Assembly: GCA_016218965.1 (NCBI GenBank)
Contig: JACRCP010000287.1
Coordinates: forward strand, 1 to 55,869
Length of the DNA: 55,869 nt
Direction: 5' to 3'
Source: Deltaproteobacteria bacterium
GTDB taxonomy: Bacteria; Myxococcota; SpSt-1050; JACRCP01
The notes below the pieces were generated by a model that worked only from the letters and a program-made list of their open reading frames with translations, did no database searches and had not been told where the DNA came from. The position numbers and the translations under genes were made by a program. Positions 6,780 through 14,581 of the stretch are shown one piece after another. The first letter of the stretch is position 1; each line of letters begins with the position of its first letter.

Positions 6780-9149
6780 ATGCGCCTTAGCGAACGCGCC
6801 GCAAGGGACCTCGGTTGGGACGAATTCCTGCGTCACCTCGCGGGACTGTGCCAGAGCGAGCCGGGCAGGTCCGACTGCCTCTCGCTCCCGTTCATGGACG
6901 ACCCCGGCACGATCGCCGCCGAGCTTCAGGCGGTCAAAGAGGCCCAGGACGTCCTCGCCCGCCGCGAAAAGCCCTCTTTTGGCGACGTTTCGGACATCAC
7001 GCCGGACCTGGACCGCGCGGAGAAGGGCGGCACCCTGCCCGCGGCGTCCCTCCTCTCGATTGCCCGGACGGCCTCGGCATCGAACCTGGTGCGCGGCTTC
7101 ATCGTGCGCCGGCGCGAACACTACCCTGCAATGTCGGCCCGCCACGGCGCGCTCGAGCGCGTCGAGAACCTCGCCGAAGAAATCCGGCGCGTGCTCGACG
7201 AGCAGGGGCAGGTGAAAGACTCGGCCTCGCCGCTCCTTGGCGAGTTCCGGGCACAACTTCTCCGTCTAAGAGAGGAGATCGTCGGCCGCATCAAGGAGAT
7301 GATGGCCCAGCCCCTGTTCTTTGACATGCTCCAGGACGGCTACTACACCATCCGCAACGGCCGCTATGTCCTGCCCGTCAAGGTCAACTTCAAAAACCAG
7401 GTCAAGGGCATCATTCACGGCACGTCGCAGACCGGGGCCACGCTGTTCATCGAGCCCGATCCCCTCATCGAGCCGGGCAACGAGATCATGGTCTGCGAGT
7501 CCCGGATCGAGGACGAAATCGAGCGCCTGCTCTCGTCTCTTTCGCGCGCGGCCGCGCGGGAGTCGGGCGTGCTCCGCGCGAACCTTGAGACGCTCCGCAG
7601 GCTTGACGTGCTTTTCGCAAAGGCCGAGATCGCAAGCCTCCTCAACGCCTCGGCCCCCGCTGCCGGGCCGTCGATCTGTCTGCTGGGGGCGCACCACCCG
7701 CTGTTGTCAATCAGGCAGAAAGAGGTCGTCGCCAACGACATCACCATACCGGAAGCGTGCCGCGGCCTGCTTGTCTCCGGACCCAACGCCGGCGGCAAGA
7801 CGGTGCTGCTCAAGACCGTGGGGCTCGCCGCCGCCATGTTCGCGGCCGGCGTCCCGCCGGCGGTCCTTCCCGGCTCCACGATCCCGCTCTTTGACGAGGT
7901 CTTCGCCGTGTTCGGCGACGCGCAGGACCTGCGCGACGACCTGTCGTCGTTCTCCGGCCACCTTGTTCAGCTCAACGCGATTCTTGACCGCGCCGGGCCC
8001 CGCTCGCTCGTCCTTTTGGACGAGATAGCCTCGGACACCGACCCCCGCGAAGGAGCCGCGCTCGCGGCCGCCATCATCGAGGAGTTGTCGGCGAGGGGCG
8101 CGCTGGTCCTGGCCACCACGCACTTCCACGAGCTGCGCGAGTGGGTTTCCGGCCAGGGCGGGACCGGGCACCGACGGGTCATCAACGCAGCGGTGGGTTT
8201 TGACCTTTTGCGGATGCGTCCCTCGTTTAAGCTGCAGATCGGCGCGGCCGGAGAGTCGTTTGCGCTAAAAATCGCGCTCAACTTCGGATTCCCCGCCAGG
8301 ATCATCGAACGGGCACGGTCGTTTCTGGGCGCCGCGTACGTCGAGGCCGAACGGCTCCTCGGGTCGCTCAAGCAGAGGGAGGCGGAGCTCGACGCGCGCA
8401 TCGCCGCCGCCGACGCCGGCGCCGCCCGGCGCACCCGCGAGATGGAAGAAACGCAGAAGGCCGCCGAGGCCGAACTGGCCGAAAAGAGACGGGAACTCGA
8501 GGCCGAACGCGAAAGACTTTTTAAAGAGATCGGGTCCCTTCGCGACCGCGCGGCCGCCGAGATCTCGCGGATCCAGAGAGGCTCGGACACGAAGGCCGCA
8601 GTCGACGTGCAGAAATGGCTGGGCGAGGTCATGAAGTCCGTCGAGCGCGCCCGGGACCGGGAGAAACCTGCGCGTGCGGCATCGCCGGGCGACCGGGTGC
8701 AGATCGCGTCGCTTAACATCGCCGGGACGGTCGAGCGGATCGACTATCAGAAGCGCGAGGCGGTGGTGGCCGCCCAGGGAAAGCGCGTGACGGTGCCGCT
8801 TTGCTCGCTGGCGCTGGCGCCCGCACCTGCGCCTTCCGCCGGGCAGCCGTCGGGCCGGGCGCTGCTTGACGCCATCAGCAAGGCGGGCGGAGCCGACGGC
8901 CCTGCGGGCGAGGTGGACGTTCGGGGGCTGTTCGCCGACGAGGCCGTGGCCGAAATGGACATCTTTCTCGACAGGTCATACCGCGAGGATGCGGCACAGG
9001 TCCGCATCATCCACGGGCTGGGGACCGGAGCGCTCCAAAGGGCGGTCCGGGAACACCTCAAGGCGTCACCCTACGTCGCCTCGTTCCGGCCGGGGACGCA
9101 AAAAGAAGGGGGTGACGGCGTGACCGTCGTGGTGCTGAAGAACGGTTGA
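6780..9149 (+). CDS. mutS2: MutS2-type ATPase/endonuclease with Smr domain
   Basis: The product has 789 residues, the usual length for MutS2. These proteins act on branched recombination intermediates or on stalled, collided ribosomes rather than in mismatch repair. The N-terminal MutS core has the Walker A motif GPNAGGKTVLLKT and a Walker B segment SLVLLDEIASDTDP, followed by the family's TTHFHELREW. A charged coiled coil lies at about residues 520-625. The C-terminal Smr nuclease domain carries VDVRG and HGLGTGALQ, where the usual motif is HGKGTG. I chose the start at 6780 (MRLSERAARDLGWDEFL) because residues encoded upstream in this frame overlap the lipoprotein gene and match nothing. No clear binding site is seen. 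Confidence 0.95.
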   Translation: MRLSERAARDLGWDEFLRHLAGLCQSEPGRSDCLSLPFMDDPGTIAAELQAVKEAQDVLARREKPSFGDVSDITPDLDRAEKGGTLPAASLLSIARTASASNLVRGFIVRRREHYPAMSARHGALERVENLAEEIRRVLDEQGQVKDSASPLLGEFRAQLLRLREEIVGRIKEMMAQPLFFDMLQDGYYTIRNGRYVLPVKVNFKNQVKGIIHGTSQTGATLFIEPDPLIEPGNEIMVCESRIEDEIERLLSSLSRAAARESGVLRANLETLRRLDVLFAKAEIASLLNASAPAAGPSICLLGAHHPLLSIRQKEVVANDITIPEACRGLLVSGPNAGGKTVLLKTVGLAAAMFAAGVPPAVLPGSTIPLFDEVFAVFGDAQDLRDDLSSFSGHLVQLNAILDRAGPRSLVLLDEIASDTDPREGAALAAAIIEELSARGALVLATTHFHELREWVSGQGGTGHRRVINAAVGFDLLRMRPSFKLQIGAAGESFALKIALNFGFPARIIERARSFLGAAYVEAERLLGSLKQREAELDARIAAADAGAARRTREMEETQKAAEAELAEKRRELEAERERLFKEIGSLRDRAAAEISRIQRGSDTKAAVDVQKWLGEVMKSVERARDREKPARAASPGDRVQIASLNIAGTVERIDYQKREAVVAAQGKRVTVPLCSLALAPAPAPSAGQPSGRALLDAISKAGGADGPAGEVDVRGLFADEAVAEMDIFLDRSYREDAAQVRIIHGLGTGALQRAVREHLKASPYVASFRPGTQKEGGDGVTVVVLKNG

Positions 9150-9232
9150 GCGTCCGGCCCCGCCCCGGCGCGCCCTTCCACCCTGTCTCGGGAAGGCTCC
9201 GCCGGGCGGTCCGGGATTTCGGCGCGGAACGG

Positions 9233-9421
9233 TTACTCTGCCTTGACGATGCACTCGACCGGACAGACCGGGATGCACTTGGGGCCGCCCTCATCCTTGC
9301 ACTCGGTGCACTTGGAGGCGTCGATCACGAATATTTTGTCCGCCTCGGAGATGCACGAGCGGGGGCACTCCGGTTCGCAGGCGCCGCACGAGATGCAGGT
9401 GTCGATGATCTTCATTGCCAT
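9233..9421 (-). CDS. 2[4Fe-4S] ferredoxin, Allochromatium type
   Basis: This 62-residue electron carrier has cluster ligands CISCGACEPECP (Cys9, 12, 15, 19) and CTECKDEGGPKCIPVCP (Cys38, 41, 49, 53). The seven residues between Cys41 and Cys49, and the extra Cys near the C-terminus, are typical of the low-potential Alvin-type ferredoxins. AGGAGG lies 10 bases upstream of the ATG at 9421; the second ATG at 9415 is also possible. It stands alone between mutS2 (convergent) and the M1 peptidase (divergent). Electron partners cannot be told from context; radical SAM enzymes are one option. Confidence 0.93.
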   Translation of the reverse strand: MAMKIIDTCISCGACEPECPRSCISEADKIFVIDASKCTECKDEGGPKCIPVCPVECIVKAE

Positions 9422-9486
9422 TGCGCGTCAACCTCCTGGGGTGATTTGCGCGTCACACAGGTCTGGGGGTATATAATGGATTCACG

Positions 9487-11433
9487 ATGCGGAGTCAAAA
9501 GGAAAGTGAGACGTTGGAGAAAATTGAAAAAACACCCGGGCAGAAACCGCAGAGGACGCAGAGGGCGCAGAGATGTTCAAAAACGCTGGTGAATTTCTCT
9601 CTGCGGTCTCCGCGCTCTCTGCGGTTAATGGGTTTTGCAAGAGGCTCGTTGGAATTCGGATCAAGCGCGGGGAAGCACCGCGGCGGGGCTTCATGCCTGG
9701 TTCTTTTTTTGTGGCTTGGGACGCTTCCGGCGTTGCCGGTTGCGGCGGCGCCCCCGGACGCCGAATCCGAGGCCCTGCTCTCGACGCTCTCGGCCCCTGC
9801 CCGCGCGTCATACAAGGCGCTGTTTGGCGTGGGCTCGATTGCAGAGCTCAACCGCGTCGAGATCGACGTCGACATCGATCCGTCCAAGAACGGCATCCGC
9901 GGCACCGCGAAGCTCTCGGTCCGCAACACCTCGCACACGACGCTTTCGGAGTTCGTCCTCCGCCTGTGGCCCAATTCGGCCGGCGCCGGGCGCGCCATGT
10001 CCATTTCCGAGGTCCGGTCGAAATCCGGACCGCAAAAATTCGAGTGGAAATCCGATTCGGTGGTCTCCGTGCCGCTCGAAAAACCGGCCCGGCCCGGGGA
10101 TTTCATGAACATCGAGACCGGCTTCGCGGCCAAGGTGCCCGAGCTGGGCGAAGAGCAGACCAACCTCTATGCGCAGGCAATAGAGCAGATGCTCAAGATG
10201 CTCGCGGGCGGCGGCGGGAAACCGGCATCCACGGACTACGGGGTTTTCGCGTCGGGCCACGGGATCATGAACCTCGGGGGGTTCTACCCCGCGCCCGCCT
10301 ACCTCGGCTCGGGCGGTTGGGAGACCGACGAATCGAACGGGCTGGGCGATTTTTCGTCCGGCCCGCCCGCGAACTACTTCGTGAGCATCATGACCCCGCC
10401 CGGTTACAAGGCCGCCACCCCCGGGCGGGTGTTCAAGAGCGTCGAAACCGGCGACGGCCGGGTGCGGCAGTACGTCATCGCGTGCGGGGTGCGCGACTTC
10501 GTAATAGAGCTCTCATCCAAATTCGCGACAAAGACCGAAACGTACGACGGGGTGGCGATCACGGCGTACTACCTGCCCGCTGACGCCAAGGCCGGTGCAA
10601 GGGTCCTTCGCGTGGCGAAAGACGCCTTCACGTTCTACTCGCGCAAGTTCGCGACGTACCCGTACGCCGATCTCAAGGTCGTCGAGGCCCCGCTCACGGG
10701 CGGCGCGGGGGGCGTCGAGTTCCCGGGCCTCGTGACCATCGCCGGCATGTTCATGCACGAGGAGCGCGACACGGGCGCTGGCGACTTTTTTGCGGTCAAG
10801 CTCCCGGGGGATCTGCGCGACGACATGCTCGACTTCATCGTGGCCCACGAGGTCGCCCACCAGTGGTGGAATGCGATGGTCGGGAGCAATCCGCGGGTCC
10901 ACCCGTGGGTGGACGAGGCGCTGGCGTCGTATTCGTCGGTGCTCTACTTCGACCAGGTCTACGGAACGGCCCGCGGCAAACGGCTGATGGACACGCAGAT
11001 CAGGCTCAACTACCAGATGATGCGGCTCTTCGGCGGCCAGGACCGGCCCGTGGGCAATCCGGCGTCTTCGTACAACTCGATGCTCGACTACGCGGGGATC
11101 GTCTACGGGAAGGCCCCGATGTTCCACCACGCCATCCGCGAGACGATTGGAGTCAAGGCGTACGCAGACGCGTGCAAAGAATACGCAAGGCGTTTCGCGT
11201 TCAAGACGGCCTCCCCCGGCTCATTCGTGGCGACCACCGGCTCGCTCTACCCCAACTTCAAGCAGAAGCTCGAGGCGCTCGAAAAACGCTGGATCAAGGA
11301 GACCCACGGCGACGAGGACATCGGCCAGCCGGACCTCATGGCGCTGGTCCAGCTTGTAACCGGGCAGTCCCTCGACGGGGATGTCAAGCAGTTCATGGAA
11401 GAACTGTTCCCGATGATGAAGCAGTACAGGTGA
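9487..11433 (+). CDS. Exported M1-family metallopeptidase
   Basis: This 648-residue protein is an aminopeptidase-like zinc metalloprotease. The zinc site is HEVAHQWW (His454, Glu455, His458), with the third ligand Glu in WVDEALASYSS 19 residues later. The upstream GAGGVEFPG takes the place of the GxMEN substrate loop. The N-terminal beta domain (VEIDVDIDPSKNGIRGTAKL) fits M1. A hydrophobic signal (CLVLFLWLGTLPALPVAAAP) comes only at about residues 70-90. The first 48 residues are encoded largely by the CAGAG repeat at 9548-9626. The real start may be the ATG at 9628, but TATAAT at 9472-9477 would suit a leaderless start at 9487. The gene is convergent with the next and overlaps it by 41 bases. 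Confidence 0.88.
   Translation: MRSQKESETLEKIEKTPGQKPQRTQRAQRCSKTLVNFSLRSPRSLRLMGFARGSLEFGSSAGKHRGGASCLVLFLWLGTLPALPVAAAPPDAESEALLSTLSAPARASYKALFGVGSIAELNRVEIDVDIDPSKNGIRGTAKLSVRNTSHTTLSEFVLRLWPNSAGAGRAMSISEVRSKSGPQKFEWKSDSVVSVPLEKPARPGDFMNIETGFAAKVPELGEEQTNLYAQAIEQMLKMLAGGGGKPASTDYGVFASGHGIMNLGGFYPAPAYLGSGGWETDESNGLGDFSSGPPANYFVSIMTPPGYKAATPGRVFKSVETGDGRVRQYVIACGVRDFVIELSSKFATKTETYDGVAITAYYLPADAKAGARVLRVAKDAFTFYSRKFATYPYADLKVVEAPLTGGAGGVEFPGLVTIAGMFMHEERDTGAGDFFAVKLPGDLRDDMLDFIVAHEVAHQWWNAMVGSNPRVHPWVDEALASYSSVLYFDQVYGTARGKRLMDTQIRLNYQMMRLFGGQDRPVGNPASSYNSMLDYAGIVYGKAPMFHHAIRETIGVKAYADACKEYARRFAFKTASPGSFVATTGSLYPNFKQKLEALEKRWIKETHGDEDIGQPDLMALVQLVTGQSLDGDVKQFMEELFPMMKQYR
9548..9626. repeat. 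CAGAG nonamer repeat with inverted partner
   Basis: Three units of roughly ACGCAGAGG (9548-9573) are followed by an inverted set of CTCTGCGGT units at 9597-9625. The whole forms a large imperfect palindrome. It encodes PQRTQRAQR in the peptidase frame. Repeats of this wording occur in many environmental bacteria, from memory; no search was made. Confidence 0.7.
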
Positions 11434-12067
11434 GCCTCAGCCGCCGGGCAAGATCCGGGTACGCCTGGGCGAACGCGATCATCATTTCGTCAAACGGCAG
11501 GTCGTTGAACACGCCGCGGTAGCGCAGGTACTCGATGTAGGGGTGGCCGGCCGGGTCCACCGGGTGGAGCATGGCGTCGTTGGTGCCGTCGAGTGTGACG
11601 GGAAGGACGCCGGCTTTCCGCGAGGACTCCGTGTCGAACGCGGGCGTGGCTTTCACCCACTTGGCGTCGAGATACAGCTCGACGTACCCGTGAAAGACGA
11701 ACACGTCGGTGCCCATGAACTCCCTGAGCCACGCGGGGCTCTGGTGGTTCCTGACGTCGGCGAAACCCAGCCGCGATGGTATCCCGGCCGCGCGCGCGAG
11801 CGCGGCGAGCAGCACCGCTTTCTGGACGCAGAACCCGTGCCTGCGCGCGAGCACCGCGGTCGCCCGATACTCGGCGCGGCCGTCGAGCGCCGAGCGCGGG
11901 TCGTACGTCACGTTGTCGCGCACCCAGTCGAAGAGCGCTATCGCCGCCTCCTGCGGCGTTTCGCGCCGGAGATCCGCGGCCAGGCGCACGATCTCCGGCG
12001 CCCCGGATTCGATGAACTCCGTCGTGGCAAGACATGCAGCGGGAACATCGGGCGTGTTTTCGTTCAT
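11393..12067 (-). CDS. Transglutaminase-like (cysteine protease fold) protein
   Basis: The product has 224 residues and no signal peptide. The transglutaminase-like catalytic triad is visible. Cys80 is in RRHGFCVQKAVLL, His126 is in VFVFHGYVELYL and Asp145 is in ATPAFDTE. Proteins like this are usually cytoplasmic peptidases or amidases of unknown substrate. The ATG at 12067 overlaps the TGA of the DUF1232 gene by one base (TGATG), so the two are translationally coupled. The 3' end overlaps the convergent M1 peptidase gene by 41 bases. Confidence 0.88.
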   Translation of the reverse strand: MNENTPDVPAACLATTEFIESGAPEIVRLAADLRRETPQEAAIALFDWVRDNVTYDPRSALDGRAEYRATAVLARRHGFCVQKAVLLAALARAAGIPSRLGFADVRNHQSPAWLREFMGTDVFVFHGYVELYLDAKWVKATPAFDTESSRKAGVLPVTLDGTNDAMLHPVDPAGHPYIEYLRYRGVFNDLPFDEMMIAFAQAYPDLARRLRLTCTASSSGTVLP

Positions 12068-12483
12068 CAGAAGTAGTTCTTGAGGTCGAACCCCTTGGCC
12101 GCCGCGTACTTCTTGAGGTCTTCCTGGACCGCCCTGAACGCCAGGGCCACCACGAGCGCGTCGTCGAGCTGGCCGAGGATTGGTATGAAGTCGGGGACGA
12201 GGTCAACCGGGTTCAAGAAATACACCAGCGCGGCCACGGCGGTGGCGACCGTGTACCACGGCACCTCGCGGTACAGGCCCTTCCGGTAGTCCGAAAGAAG
12301 CGCAAACAAGAGCATCACCTGGTTCACGAACTTCTGGAACGCCCCCGGCGCCGCGCCGGCGCTGTCGAGGCGCTCTTCGATCTCCTTCTTGCGCCGGAGC
12401 ACCGCGAACAGGTCCTTCTCGGAGACCTTTTTTGCGATCGATTCAAGGGCCTTTTTTGCTTTTTTTGAGTCGATGACTCTCAT
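12067..12483 (-). CDS. DUF1232 (YkvA-like) membrane protein
   Basis: The product has 138 residues. The family motif LVYFLNPVDLVPDFIPILGQLDD is plain in the second half, with one or two hydrophobic segments around it (TVATAVAALVYFL). The N-terminus is Lys-rich. Function of the family is unknown. I start at MRVIDSKKAKK (12483). The 21 codons further upstream in frame are encoded by a dispersed palindrome (12500-12553) and so are probably untranslated. It is coupled to the transglutaminase-like gene by a TGATG overlap. Confidence 0.85.
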   Translation of the reverse strand: MRVIDSKKAKKALESIAKKVSEKDLFAVLRRKKEIEERLDSAGAAPGAFQKFVNQVMLLFALLSDYRKGLYREVPWYTVATAVAALVYFLNPVDLVPDFIPILGQLDDALVVALAFRAVQEDLKKYAAAKGFDLKNYF

Positions 12484-12499
12484 GTGCCGTCGGATGAAC

Positions 12500-12553
12500 C
12501 GGCGAGCAGGCTCGCCGGAAACGAACGCGCGAGCAAGCTTGCGCACTCCAAAA
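12500..12553 (-). repeat. TTGGAGTGCG double-hairpin repeat, copy 2
   Basis: Read on the minus strand it begins TTTTGGAGTGCGCAAGCTTG at 12553, followed by a GCGCGTTCGT spacer and a second hairpin near 12502-12515 (CGGCGAGCCTGCTCGCCG). It fills the gap between the small Cys protein gene and the DUF1232 gene. Confidence 0.8.
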
Positions 12554-12559
12554 CGGAAG

Positions 12560-12769
12560 CTACTTCAGGTACTCATCCCGCAGGTCGTAGAGGTATTTCA
12601 CCTGCGCCTCGGTGATGGCGGCGCCGCGGGCGCACTTGTCGCGGATCGCGCCGACCTTTTCGCGCGCCTCCTCCTCGATGTCATCGACCTTGAGGAGTTC
12701 GTCGGCCAACGACAGGCAGCGCACGCACTTGGTGCCCTTTTCCTTGCGGGTACAGACCTTGGACGCCAT
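12560..12769 (-). CDS. Small Cys-containing protein of unknown function
   Basis: The product has 69 residues, starting MASKVCTRKEKGTKCVRCLS. Four Cys are present (VC, KCVRC, DKC), with charged helices after them (ADELLKVDDIEEEAREKVGA). The start at 12769 has GAGGAGGG about 7 bases upstream, so it is preferred over the ATG at 12832. It follows the cysteine desulfurase gene by 13 bases on the same strand. This suggests an operon and possibly a role in sulphur or Fe-S handling. That is inference only; no family is recognised. Confidence 0.75.
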   Translation of the reverse strand: MASKVCTRKEKGTKCVRCLSLADELLKVDDIEEEAREKVGAIRDKCARGAAITEAQVKYLYDLRDEYLK

Positions 12770-12782
12770 GCGGATTCCCTCC

Positions 12783-14027
12783 TCAGTGGTCGTGACCATC
12801 CCCGATGTCATGGGCGTGCGTCGAGCACGCAAGCTCCTCGTACTTGAGCGCGGGCCGTTCCTCGGGCCGGCGGTTGTAGAGCGGCGACATGGCGCGGAGC
12901 CGTTCGGCGATCCCCGGAAGGACCGACAGCACGTGGTCCACTTCGGCGTCGGTGTTGTCCCTGCCGAGGCTCAGCCGGACGGAACCGTGGGCGAGCTCGT
13001 GCGAAAGCCCCATCGCGAGAAGGACGTGCGAAGGGTCAAGCGACCCGCTGGTGCACGCCGAGCCGGACGACGCCGCCACCCCCTCCATGTCGAGCGAAAG
13101 CAAAATCCCTTCGCCTTCGATGTACTCGAACGAGATATTGGACGTGTTCGGGAGCCTGCGCTCGGGGTGGCCGTTGCGCCTGCAGCGCGGCACCTTCTCG
13201 AATATCCCGCGTTCGAGCCGGTCGCGAAGCCGCTTCGTCCTTGCGGACTCCTCGTCGATTTCCTGCGCCGCGAGCCGCGCGGCCTCGCCCAGCCCTGCTA
13301 TGCCGGGAATGTTTTCGGTGCCCGCCCGCCGATTGCGCTCCTGGTGGCCGCCCGAGATCAGGCGCTCGATCCTCACGCCGCTCCGAATGTACAGCGCGCC
13401 GACGCCCTTGGGAGCGTACAGCTTGTGGCCCGAGAGCGACAGCATGTCGACGCCGAGTTCCTCGACCCTGATGGGCAGCTTGCCCACGGCCTGCACCGCG
13501 TCGGTATGGAAGAGCACGCCTTTCTTCCGGGTGACCGCGCCGATTTCCTTGATTGGAAACACGACACCGGTTTCGTTGTTGGCAAACATGATCGTGACGA
13601 GAACGGTGTCGTCCCGGATTGCCGCCCCGACTTCGGCGGCCTCCATGGTGCCGTCCGGCTTGACCGGGAGGTACGTGACATCGGCGCCGTGCTTCTCGAG
13701 ATCGCGGCAGGTTTCGAGCACCGCCGGATGTTCGACCGCCGTGGTGATGATGTGTTTGCCCTTTTTGCGCAACGCGAAGCAGGCGCCCTTGATGGCCATG
13801 TTGTCGGCCTCGGAGCCGCTCCCGGTGAACACGACCTCCCTGTCCTTCGCCCCGAGGATCCGGGCCACGTGTTCGCGGGCCTCGTCAAGCGCGGCGTGCG
13901 CAGCCCTTCCCGCCCAGTGGACGCTCGACGGGTTGCCGAACTTCCCGCCAAGAAAGGGGAGCACCTTTTCGCGCACTTCCGCCCGCACCGGCGTCGTGGC
14001 GTTGTTGTCCATGTAGACGTTCTTCAT
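12783..14027 (-). CDS. Cysteine desulfurase (NifS/IscS family)
   Basis: This 414-residue PLP enzyme removes sulphur from cysteine for Fe-S cluster or thio-cofactor synthesis. The start MKNVYMDNNATTPVRAEV is typical of the family. The PLP Lys is Lys202 in LSLSGHKLYAPKG, and the persulphide Cys is Cys325 in SSGSACTSGSLDPSH. The C-terminus ends in a His-rich STHAHDIGDGHDH tail, which is unusual. GGAG lies about 9 bases upstream of the ATG at 14027. Upstream codons in frame come from a tandem repeat and are not part of the gene. No IscU, IscA or regulator gene is nearby; only the small Cys protein gene follows. Confidence 0.93.
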   Translation of the reverse strand: MKNVYMDNNATTPVRAEVREKVLPFLGGKFGNPSSVHWAGRAAHAALDEAREHVARILGAKDREVVFTGSGSEADNMAIKGACFALRKKGKHIITTAVEHPAVLETCRDLEKHGADVTYLPVKPDGTMEAAEVGAAIRDDTVLVTIMFANNETGVVFPIKEIGAVTRKKGVLFHTDAVQAVGKLPIRVEELGVDMLSLSGHKLYAPKGVGALYIRSGVRIERLISGGHQERNRRAGTENIPGIAGLGEAARLAAQEIDEESARTKRLRDRLERGIFEKVPRCRRNGHPERRLPNTSNISFEYIEGEGILLSLDMEGVAASSGSACTSGSLDPSHVLLAMGLSHELAHGSVRLSLGRDNTDAEVDHVLSVLPGIAERLRAMSPLYNRRPEERPALKYEELACSTHAHDIGDGHDH

Positions 14028-14043
14028 CGCCTTGTCTCCGGAA

Positions 14044-14106
14044 TGATGCGGCCGATCAGTCCGATCGGTCTGATCGGTCTGATCGGTCCGATCCGTCCGA
14101 TCGGAC
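14044..14106. repeat. GATCGGTC decamer tandem repeat
   Basis: About six degenerate units of CCGATCGGTC/TGATCGGTCT fill most of the gap between the cysteine desulfurase and the Ig-like lipoprotein gene. Each unit is itself near-palindromic around GATC. It lies outside any gene. Confidence 0.75.
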
Positions 14107-14133
14107 GTCCGCCGCCCTGCGCCCGCCTTGCGT

Positions 14134-14559
14134 CTACTCGGCCAGGAAGTAATGCCGGACATCCGCGGCCATGGTGTTGCCCGAGGCCGACTCGATACCT
14201 TCCTTGAGGACTGTGATGCGGCAGTACGTGCCGGGGTTGAGCGGCGCCGTGACCGCGTACATTGCCGTGAGCTTGTCCTCCGTGAGCAACGGGGCGCCCA
14301 GCGCAACCGCCTGTCCTTCGCCGGTGTCGGTCCAGGACCCGACGGCCGCAAGATTGACCCGGCCGGCCAGGGTGTCGCCCGCAACGGCCTCCGAAAAACT
14401 CACCGCGACCACGTTGAGCGCCGCGGCGCTCGTTGTCGCACCGTTGGCGGGCTGCGTGTCCGAAACGAAAAGCGGCGACGAAACCTTGACTGCCGAATCG
14501 CCGCACGAGGCGACGGCCAGGCCCGCGACCACCGCGAATACCGCAACATTTCTCAACAT
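14134..14559 (-). CDS. Lipoprotein with a bacterial Ig-like (SbsA type) domain
   Basis: The product has 141 residues, starting MLRNVAVFAVVAGLAVASCG with a lipobox VASC. The mature part reads DTQPANGATTSAAALNVVAV followed by FSEAVAGDTLAGRVNLAAV. This is the pattern of Big_5/SbsA Ig-like domains (P..G......I.v.FSe.v). GGAGGGG lies just upstream of the ATG at 14559. It is the last of three genes transcribed leftward (15888-16310, 14582-15880, 14134-14559), all for envelope proteins. Role unknown. Confidence 0.8.
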   Translation of the reverse strand: MLRNVAVFAVVAGLAVASCGDSAVKVSSPLFVSDTQPANGATTSAAALNVVAVSFSEAVAGDTLAGRVNLAAVGSWTDTGEGQAVALGAPLLTEDKLTAMYAVTAPLNPGTYCRITVLKEGIESASGNTMAADVRHYFLAE

Positions 14560-14581
14560 GTGCCCCTCCGACCCCCTGTTT

